9,681 nucleotides of DNA from contig CAAFXQ010000180.1 of the NCBI GenBank assembly GCA_900767015.1, positions 1-9,681 on the forward strand, read 5' to 3'. Under the pieces are notes generated by a model. The model worked only from the letters and a program-made list of their open reading frames with translations. It searched no databases and was not told where the DNA came from. The position numbers and the translations under genes are program-made. Of the stretch, positions 5,101 through 9,681 are shown piece by piece (within the stretch, counting starts at the first letter, position 1; each line of letters starts with the position of its first letter). Source of the stretch: Clostridia bacterium. Lineage in GTDB: Bacteria > Bacillota > Clostridia > Oscillospirales > Acutalibacteraceae.

Positions 5101-7039
5101 TTGAGAAACCGAACGTCTTTGCGTATTCAAGATACTTTACATAGATAGCAGCCTTGAGTTCACCATACGTCTGCTTCGTTTCGGAAGAAACGTAGGAATC
5201 GGCGCCCTTATCGGTAAGATACGAGAGAATCGAATCGTCAAGACCGACAAAAGCGGATTTCAGCTTCAGGAACGTTGTTACGCTGTCGATTTCGGTCGGT
5301 CTTCCGATCATTGTGTAAATCTCGTCGGCATAAGCGACCTGAGAAGCGAAACGGTCGGCAAGAAGCGTATAAAGAGAAGCTTCAAAGCTGTTGGCACCGC
5401 TTACGGTGTCGCCTAAAAGAGCCTGCGCTTTTTCTTCGCCGGCAGAGGAAACAAGGTCATGATAGAAGCTGTTGAGACCGGCGACCTTTTCGGGAAGTGC
5501 ATTGATGAAAGACTTCAATTCTTCGGTATCGGCGTCAACAAAGGACTTGCCGAGGTTTTCGGCGAAGAAAACAACGTACCTGTTCGTTTCGCAGAAAAGT
5601 GCAAGCTGTAAGTCGGTCAGATACTCATAGCCGTCCGGGAAGATGGAGTCCTGAACCTGCCGACTGTACTGCGGGATTGCGGCGATGTAACCGCTTAAAA
5701 GCGAGTAAACCGCTGTTTGCTCCTCAGTGGAAAGGTCAGCGTGGGTATCCTTGTATTCGTTGTAAAGGGCGTTGGCGGCGTCTGCCGTTTTGGCAAGGTC
5801 GTAAGCCTTTACGTTGTCGGTAAAGTTTGTGTAATAGTCAAGGCTGATTTCGCCGCGGTTATTGAGATATTCCATAAGCTCGGTACCGCCGGCGGCAAGC
5901 GAGTTATAGATGTCGCAGAACTCAATGTAAGCGGAAACCATTGCGTCATAATCATAAGCGCCGTAGTTGTATACGCCGTAATTCGGGTTCGCTTCGCTGA
6001 ATGCCGCCCACTTTTCGGCGATCGCAAGGTACGTCTCAACGTCCATGGCGCTCAGGCAGCCCTTCATCAGGTTTTCGATGGCGCCCACTCTGTCGGAAAA
6101 CAGCTTGTCAAAGACGGTCTTTCCGCCGACATAGTCAACCATTGCGTCGTACTTGCCCTTGAACTCGTTATAAAACGCCGTCATGGTGCCGCTCAGGGTC
6201 ATATCGAGCATTTCTTCGTATGTAAGGTCAAAGTTTACCGAATCAAGGTATTTGTCATATTCGTCAAGCTTCGTTTTGACCTCGGTGTTGACCGTACTGC
6301 CGTCAACAACTGCGGGAACGCCGTTTGCCGTGTTGATGGCGGTGTGGTAGTGGTTTTTCCAGAGACCGGTCGTATAGTTTTCACGGCTCATAGTGACGGT
6401 GTAGGAAGCGCTCAGAACGATGCTTGCGTCAACGTCCGCTCGTGAATTTTTCTCGGCAAGATAACCCTTGTAATCGTTTGTTGTGACAGTGGTAATGTCA
6501 TAAACACGGGAGGGTACATTCCTTTGGGTCGAGGTGTTGTTGCCGTGAGTATATGTCACCTGCTGCATACTCAGAACATTGCCGAGGAAGGTGGCGACGT
6601 TATAATCGGCAAATTCCTGAGCGGTGATAAAGCCGGAATCAAGCAGACTCTGTGTGAGCTCGTTCTTGATTTCACCGGCATCGGTACAGTTCCGACCTGA
6701 ACCGTCATTGGCAAAAGCGGCGTACTTCGTGTATTGATCCGTGTCTTTTACCGCTTTGTCAAGCTTGTCGAGTAAAGTACGGATTTCCTTGTACTCGGCG
6801 TACGTGTTGACCGTGATGGCGGTGGTGTTGGTTTTCTCGATATTGGTACCGCTTCCCGAAGACGTGTTGCTCACGCTTGTGTAGGAAGACAGGTTTTTCA
6901 CCGTGTCGCTTTTGAGCGCCTCAGCCAGTTCCCGGATAACGGAGTCCGTCGCCGCAAAGGTTGTAAAAGCAACCGAGCACGAGGAAACCAGCATCAGAAC
7001 CGACAGAAGCACACTGAGGAATTTTTTTGTGCGTTTCAT
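2153..7039 (-). CDS. Giant secreted repeat protein of unknown function (1,628 aa)
   Basis: ATG 7039 is chosen because AAAGGAG (7055-7049) lies nine bases upstream; the in-frame TTG at 7045 would be only three away. The product opens with a Sec signal peptide (MKRTKKFLSVLLSVLMLVSS..., likely cleavage after FTTFAA near residue 30). Residues 30-230 are Thr/Ser/Asn-rich. About 250-800 is mostly helical and acidic, with many Tyr and Ala. From about 820 an internal duplication appears: AFxxA...PLL...GY...PxLEAxG...LLPNxLY, at about 828-968 and 1266-1400. Shorter related helices occur near 714 (YTDNLVNTIVNMLYPLV), 1060, 1175 (YVSDNLVPFVTKLLCLL) and 1467. A Pro/Glu linker lies at about 1130-1160. There is no LPXTG, SLH or dockerin; the end is an aromatic/basic helix (IDFFNNIITWIKNLFAKLKIA). 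I recognise no enzyme domain. It is probably an extracellular or wall-associated structural or adhesive protein. Confidence 0.9.
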   Translation of the reverse strand: MKRTKKFLSVLLSVLMLVSSCSVAFTTFAATDSVIRELAEALKSDTVKNLSSYTSVSNTSSGSGTNIEKTNTTAITVNTYAEYKEIRTLLDKLDKAVKDTDQYTKYAAFANDGSGRNCTDAGEIKNELTQSLLDSGFITAQEFADYNVATFLGNVLSMQQVTYTHGNNTSTQRNVPSRVYDITTVTTNDYKGYLAEKNSRADVDASIVLSASYTVTMSRENYTTGLWKNHYHTAINTANGVPAVVDGSTVNTEVKTKLDEYDKYLDSVNFDLTYEEMLDMTLSGTMTAFYNEFKGKYDAMVDYVGGKTVFDKLFSDRVGAIENLMKGCLSAMDVETYLAIAEKWAAFSEANPNYGVYNYGAYDYDAMVSAYIEFCDIYNSLAAGGTELMEYLNNRGEISLDYYTNFTDNVKAYDLAKTADAANALYNEYKDTHADLSTEEQTAVYSLLSGYIAAIPQYSRQVQDSIFPDGYEYLTDLQLALFCETNRYVVFFAENLGKSFVDADTEELKSFINALPEKVAGLNSFYHDLVSSAGEEKAQALLGDTVSGANSFEASLYTLLADRFASQVAYADEIYTMIGRPTEIDSVTTFLKLKSAFVGLDDSILSYLTDKGADSYVSSETKQTYGELKAAIYVKYLEYAKTFGFSSYGKSEIEYEAREVYPNDQVKTEAYEVTEENLLNTIDTLDSFLASDTFKELIGGKDIGTLLKDTLEGAIYTDNLVNTIVNMLYPLVLGEFEKVWETLPMTVEYSGMNVKVNYLKDLYTILHEGSLDLYPQQVAALLPDTYAEAKEALTKAGRNWKSVAIYDRDTSSLTLNWGVDEAAPEEKEEAFYRAFSSAMEGLKPLVMALLCNQAWAPAKVEKMATGSALFITLDVALQLGATANSGYVNMLAPVLEALGSENVPSVSEVESCTELYDVAKAIFEPIFSLVDQIAAKPVDSIVSILPNLLYALSFDMVTPILNMLKTRISYDASIITGSVLSDGVDIAVGDMLDLKEALGLDLSKGLQGILELLELDLPEIDVATLATAGTLTAKDTVRKDYIYDDSALASGKAYTIEADKADIAYYLLTYVVNLLKDKEALNALLSKFLDEEQLASVTSVLDSLNINDAGDVTAAIVELLNTEKYPQAQFVYPEYTEPAPEETPDYSQLTEEEKAELEAEGKAVTYSAYWTKDKAQYVSDNLVPFVTKLLCLLGHEDISTELDDVIANLYTKANLEALVDLVNNNLLGLLDDYSDVIDAVAPLINLDIKQIIADLKAYTVPEFEDGDRDAFVKALVAYVLPAVPVLKLLLVDSADGSVLTLLDAVDVYGYNGYNSAIIPILEAIGCKQSDITPYDTFKTLSDEQMVYAVLNPLLGVIDDISGDPINKILDLLPNILYFISIGGLQQAVDNLLRPVYVVLDVIRPIVDVNINVNLNLEEILADALANVGDGMKMPGYSELSSAIMSLGTMTKYESVNGSEAQRLQVDKTLTPEFVTIMLRMVINTLLFSDNTDIYVKALEGKLDPDSLNVVANALALFKTLANADQVLFVLFYIFFGVNTGVNALDNSKHLVTGKIKNVFEGLGGMAELDHFSDSMNMMFSDIKALTEKLEELFKDETHQTSNFLQQVIDFFNNIITWIKNLFAKLKIA
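2837..3243 (-). repeat. Protein-level repeat unit B in the giant secreted protein
   Basis: This encodes roughly residues 1266-1400: RDAFVKALVAYVLPAVPVLK, then YNGYNSAIIPILEAIGCKQ, AVLNPLLGVIDDISGDPINK and ILDLLPNILYFISIGGLQ. Shared with unit A are the hydrophobic helix with Pro-Leu, the Gly-Tyr turn before PxLEAxG, the NP/EP-leucine helix with an aspartate pair, and LLPNxLY. Confidence 0.7.
4135..4557 (-). repeat. Protein-level repeat unit A in the giant secreted protein
   Basis: This encodes roughly residues 828-968, running from EAFYRAFSSAMEGLKPLVMA through SGYVNMLAPVLEALGSENVP to VDSIVSILPNLLYALSFDMV. It aligns block by block with unit B about 430 residues further on. The similarity is clear in protein but not obvious in DNA, so it is an old duplication. 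Confidence 0.7.
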
Positions 7040-7120
7040 TTCCAAATTCTCCTTTACGCATGTTTTTTCGACATTCTTCGTGCCGATGTATAAATTTTAT
7101 CGTATAATCGACGGATCAAA

Positions 7121-7149
7121 ATTATAAATCAGAAAGAATCATCAAGTAA
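7121..7149 (-). promoter_or_regulatory. Weak candidate promoter of the giant gene
   Basis: On the minus strand a perfect TATAAT (7126-7121) lies 17 bases after TTACTT (7149-7144), which matches the -35 consensus poorly. The start would be near 7114 and the leader about 75 bases. An activator or another sigma factor may be involved, or a different promoter in this AT-rich stretch may be used. Confidence 0.35.
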
Positions 7150-7289
7150 TTCTTGCGCAAAGCAGTCTTTACACTTTCTTAATTAAATAAGCATATTTCG
7201 GAAAAACAAAACGGAAGTTTTTAAATTTTCTCAAAGAATTTCTTTGTGACGAACATATTGGCGTCTCAGACTTTTTACAAAAACCACAG

Positions 7290-7295
7290 TATAAT
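7290..7295 (+). promoter_or_regulatory. Possible -10 element before the SpoVT-like start
   Basis: TATAAT at 7290-7295 stands 57 bases before the 12-codon ORF. No good -35 is seen at 16-18 bases; TTTACA at 7274-7279 is too close (10 bases). It could be the remaining promoter of the lost gene. Confidence 0.3.
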
Positions 7296-7351
7296 TTACC
7301 TTTAAATTCAGATAATAAAATCGCCATACGAAAATCAAAGGAGATTACAAT

Positions 7352-7390
7352 ATGAAAGCAACAGGAATAGTCAGACGTATTGACGATTAA
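7352..7390 (+). pseudogene. spoVT: 5' remnant of a spoVT/abrB-type regulator gene (12 codons)
   Basis: AAAGGAG (7337-7343), eight bases and an ATG lead into MKATGIVRRIDD followed at once by TAA. This 12-residue string is the conserved N-terminus of SpoVT and close AbrB-family regulators, which normally continue LGRVVIPKEIRR... for about 180 residues in SpoVT or 50-95 in AbrB-type proteins. The ribosome binding site and spacing are intact, but nothing after codon 12 in any frame resembles the rest of the swapped-hairpin DNA-binding domain. The simplest reading is the left junction of a deletion or insertion that removed the body of the gene. A real micropeptide is less likely, because the string is useful only as part of the dimeric fold. 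Assignment to SpoVT rather than another AbrB paralogue is tentative. Confidence 0.65.
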
Positions 7391-7577
7391 GTTATAATAA
7401 ACAATAAAACCATACCAAACAAATACCCTTGCCGACTTAACTCAATTACAAAAGCATAACAACTCGGACTCCGGTGCTCCGCAACATTCAGCGTAAATTC
7501 ACTTATATTCATAATGGTTGTTGGCTTTTAAGAAAAGTGCCGACAAAAGACGATTACCGCTTAAATCCGAAAAAGAC
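7391..7577. other. Gene-free, AT-rich spacer
   Basis: Between the SpoVT-like remnant and the terminator of the glycosidase gene I find no RBS-backed ORF, RNA gene or repeat. The plus strand does not contain the missing part of the regulator. A 41-codon minus-strand ORF (7387-7512) has no ribosome binding site. The stretch from 7140 to 7351 holds only the candidate promoter elements listed separately. Confidence 0.6.
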
Positions 7578-7624
7578 ACCCCCGAAGAATGTCGCTCGTT
7601 TGAAAGAGCTGATTCTTCGGGGGT
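7578..7624 (-). terminator. Terminator of the glycosidase gene
   Basis: A perfect 13-bp stem, ACCCCCGAAGAAT (7578-7590) with ATTCTTCGGGGGT (7612-7624), contains a nested GCTC/GAGC hairpin (7594-7597 with 7606-7609). On the minus strand it is followed by GTCTTTTT. It lies 44 bases after the stop codon at 7669 and separates this gene from the giant gene. Confidence 0.82.
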
Positions 7625-7668
7625 TACGCTTATATCAGACGTTTACACCATTGGGGTTATTCATTCTA

Positions 7669-9681
7669 TCAATAATGTGCCTCACCGCAGGCGCAGACTT
7701 TATTGGTTCCGAAAATCTTATAGAAGAACCGCAGAATCTTCCAGATAAAGCCCATGAAGCCGGTTTTATGACAAATGCAGGTACAGTCCTCACCCGTATC
7801 GTCTTTCGTCATCGTAATGCCGCAATTGTCGCAGAGTCCGTCAGCATTTGCGTCGTGATGTCCTGCCGCCGCAATTACTTCATGACCGCCCAGGTATTGC
7901 TTGCAGTCGGGGCAATAGACACCGGCGGTAAAGCCGCTTTCGGTACAGGTTGCGGGAACTTCCTCTGATTCATATCGGTTCGGGTGATTGGTTGCAGGAA
8001 TCACCTTGGTCTGTTTGTCGCCGCAGACCTCGCAGATTGAGGTCTCACTGCCGTTTTGTGTGCAGGTTGCCGGAACGGTCGTTGTCTTGTATGTATGTGC
8101 TGTTTTTTCAATCGGTTCGGTGCTGATTATCTCGCCGCAGACCGTACAGGTATAGGTCTTTTCGCCCTCTTGTGAGCAAGTCGGTTGTTTTGTAACAACA
8201 CCGCCGTCGCTTGTGTGACCGGTTGCCGGGGCAAGGACATAGGTGCTGTAATCACAATTCAGGCACTTTTTATACGCTTTGTAGCCGTCCTCGGTGCAGG
8301 TCGGCACTTTCGCTTCAACTGTTACCGTCCGGTGCGCCGTCGGAGCAATTGTGATACTTTCTTTTACGACTTCACCGCAAATCGAGCACTTTTTCTCAGC
8401 TGTTTTTCCCTCGCTTGTGCAGGTTGCCGCAACAGCAGGAGAGGAAATGTATTCCTCATGGTCACAGCCTTTGACATCGGTCTTTCGGCTTTCTTTTGCG
8501 CCGCAGGACGCACAGGTGCGAACTTCAAGACCGTTATGGGTGTCGTCCGATGTGACAACGGTCTGCCACCCACCGTAATCATGTTCGGTGTTCGCCGCAG
8601 AAAGAGCGTTGCCCATTGCCGTCCGGATATTGTTGATTGTCACACATTCCCAGTCAACGAAAGCGCCTTCATGGGAATTCCAGATTTTATTGATGCCGTC
8701 GGAATTGTACTTGGCAAGGAATTTGTTGAGATAGGTTGTGTACTCGTCTTCGCCCAAAAACTCCTTGACAAGCTGAAGATAGTCAAAGTCGTCCATACCG
8801 CTTGCGATATGCTTTAAGCGAAGAGACGCAATCGGGGTTGCCGGGTCAAGACCGAGAGAAGCGCCCGAGTAAACGAAGATACCGTCGCCGTTGCCGGTTG
8901 AGGGATAGGAGTTGCCCGGTACGGAATTGTTTTCAAATACGTCATATACATTTCCGTTTTTGTCATACGGAACGAAAGCGCAGTTCCAATGAAGCATACC
9001 GTCGGAATTGAGCGCCGCCGCCTGCCACTGCAAAGCACGGGCAAAAACACCTTTTGCACTCTTGCCGTAGGTCCATACATAGGTGTTGCCGTTCCATGTG
9101 TCGCCCTGATAGCGAAGCGACTTGTGCCAGTTCGTATCAAGAAAAGCGTTTCTGACCGTTTCGGAGCTATAAGCCGCATTCTGATTCGGGCAGTAAATGT
9201 CGGTGGAAGCTTTCAGCTTGGACAGTTTGAAAGAAAGGGTTGCCGAATCGGTACCGAAGAACGGAACCATAGCGTGATAATTGTCGCCCCAGACTGCTTT
9301 GATGGCATTGATTCTTGCGTCAAAATCAGCCGTATCGGCGTCGCTTGCCCAGTTCGGTTCGTCCCACGGGTAGAAGAATGCTTTCTCTTCAAGCTCGCTG
9401 TTTCCGACAACGATATTTTTATACTTGGTAATCGATGCGGCGGCTGACTGACTGTCATAGCTGCCCACGACAGGAACCATGAACATACTGCGTCTTGTGT
9501 CCGCCATGAGAAGCTCGGCCCCCTTTGCGTCATCGTCAATCACATAAGCCGGGATTTCATAAGAATTGACGCCGTGCTCCAAAAGAAAATCATCCCAACC
9601 GGAAAGGATTTCTTTTGCAAGCTCTCTGTCTTCGGCAATCACCTTGCCGTTTTCAAATCTGACGCCGGACAGCCTGAGAAA
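7669..9681 (-). CDS. GH123/DUF4091-like secreted glycosidase with CxxC repeats (N-terminus missing)
   Basis: The frame is open to the right edge, so these 670 residues are the C-terminal part. Residues 1-360 resemble the (beta/alpha)8 catalytic domain of GH123/DUF4091 proteins: a helix-rich start, FFYPWDEPNW with adjacent Asp107-Glu108, WTYGKSAKGVFARALQWQAA, the substrate-pocket-like LHWNCAF, GDGIFVYSG and the closing ASLRLKHIASGMDDFDYLQL motif. GH123 enzymes are beta-N-acetylgalactosaminidases acting by substrate assistance with an Asp-Glu pair. The pair is present, but the substrate is not certain. Residues 366-630 are about seven degenerate repeats of the type ATCTxxGxxxxxCxxCG...ATxH, common on Clostridia surface proteins. 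The end is a Cys-rich element (CTCICH), an aromatic/basic helix (GFMGFIWKILRFFYKIFGTN) and CACGEAHY. Probably a surface-held enzyme acting on host or microbial glycans. The signal peptide lies outside the window. Confidence 0.8.
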   Translation of the reverse strand, partial: FLRLSGVRFENGKVIAEDRELAKEILSGWDDFLLEHGVNSYEIPAYVIDDDAKGAELLMADTRRSMFMVPVVGSYDSQSAAASITKYKNIVVGNSELEEKAFFYPWDEPNWASDADTADFDARINAIKAVWGDNYHAMVPFFGTDSATLSFKLSKLKASTDIYCPNQNAAYSSETVRNAFLDTNWHKSLRYQGDTWNGNTYVWTYGKSAKGVFARALQWQAAALNSDGMLHWNCAFVPYDKNGNVYDVFENNSVPGNSYPSTGNGDGIFVYSGASLGLDPATPIASLRLKHIASGMDDFDYLQLVKEFLGEDEYTTYLNKFLAKYNSDGINKIWNSHEGAFVDWECVTINNIRTAMGNALSAANTEHDYGGWQTVVTSDDTHNGLEVRTCASCGAKESRKTDVKGCDHEEYISSPAVAATCTSEGKTAEKKCSICGEVVKESITIAPTAHRTVTVEAKVPTCTEDGYKAYKKCLNCDYSTYVLAPATGHTSDGGVVTKQPTCSQEGEKTYTCTVCGEIISTEPIEKTAHTYKTTTVPATCTQNGSETSICEVCGDKQTKVIPATNHPNRYESEEVPATCTESGFTAGVYCPDCKQYLGGHEVIAAAGHHDANADGLCDNCGITMTKDDTGEDCTCICHKTGFMGFIWKILRFFYKIFGTNKVCACGEAHY
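7800..8590 (-). repeat. Degenerate CxxC repeat array in the glycosidase
   Basis: About seven units of 36-44 residues, each with a proximal Cys in a (V/A)(A/P)(A/P)TCT-like block, a CxxC pair (CASC, CSIC, CLNC, CTVC, CEVC, CPDC, CDNC) and a closing His in A(T/P)xH. The first and last units are degenerate. The spacing of Cys and His suggests small metal- or disulfide-stabilised modules acting as a spacer or binding region outside the cell. The units are diverged at DNA level. Confidence 0.75.

Noticed and set aside
5717..6445. Plus-strand ORF of 242 codons inside the giant gene
   Set aside because: It lies antisense to a clearly coding frame with signal peptide and repeats, has no ribosome binding site, and its composition (Val/Arg-rich) is that of a codon-bias shadow.
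7040..7045. TTG at 7045 as the start of the giant gene
   Set aside because: Only three bases separate it from the AAAGGAG; the ATG at 7039 has the normal nine-base spacing and begins a typical signal peptide.
7387..7512. Minus-strand ORF of 41 codons with a hydrophobic end (GYLFGMVLLFIIT)
   Set aside because: It resembles a small membrane peptide but has no ribosome binding site or promoter and lies after a strong terminator, so it is probably chance in AT-rich DNA.
7474..7968. Plus-strand ORF of 164 codons across the gap and the end of the glycosidase gene
   Set aside because: It runs through the terminator hairpin and antisense to the CxxC repeats, has no RBS, and shows no recognisable motif.
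8185..8817. Plus-strand ORF of 210 codons opposite the glycosidase
   Set aside because: It is the mirror frame of the CxxC repeat and GH region, with no promoter or RBS and Cys/Phe-rich shadow composition.

Overview
The window looks like chromosomal DNA from an anaerobic, gut-type Firmicute of the class Clostridia, probably Oscillospiraceae/Ruminococcaceae. The grounds are strong AAGGAG-type ribosome binding sites, moderate GC with AT-rich intergenic regions, an S-box-type leader, a SpoVT/AbrB start peptide, and secreted proteins with Clostridia-style CxxC repeats and aromatic C-terminal tails. This placement is inference from sequence style, not a database match.

Layout from left to right. 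(1) 1-550, minus: the N-terminal half of a CNNM/DUF21 hemolysin-family (CorC/HlyC-like) membrane protein, running off the left edge. (2) 551-722: a compact divergent promoter region with overlapping promoters. (3) 723-1064, plus: a small MIF/tautomerase-superfamily protein. (4) 1093-1425: a compact module with the architecture of a type I toxin-antitoxin system and not evident among the longer ORFs. It has a 31-aa hydrophobic Hol_Tox-like peptide on the minus strand, a consensus promoter reading a short RNA on the plus strand towards it, a shared 15-bp hairpin between them, a hairpin hiding the toxin ribosome binding site, and an unusual inverted repeat at the two transcript starts. (5) 1464-1626: a promoter, an S-box (SAM-I-clan) riboswitch and an intrinsic terminator, followed by one 101-aa protein of unknown function (1715-2020). 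(6) 2153-7039, minus: a 1,628-aa secreted, internally repeated protein of unknown function. (7) 7046-7668: a gene-poor, AT-rich gap holding a well-formed start of a spoVT/abrB-type gene that stops after 12 codons, plus the terminator of the next gene. (8) 7669-9681, minus: the C-terminal 670 residues of a GH123/DUF4091-like secreted glycosidase with a long CxxC repeat region, running off the right edge.

The two large minus-strand genes probably form a cell-surface locus. Each has its own transcription signals, so they need not be one operon, but their products end in similar short aromatic/basic helices that may serve the same surface-retention role. The left third is a set of small independent units: tautomerase, toxin-antitoxin and riboswitch-controlled gene. 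The observations most worth pursuing are the toxin-antitoxin module with its inverted repeat, the riboswitch controlling an orphan small protein, the giant repeat protein, the shared C-terminal tails and the 12-codon SpoVT remnant.
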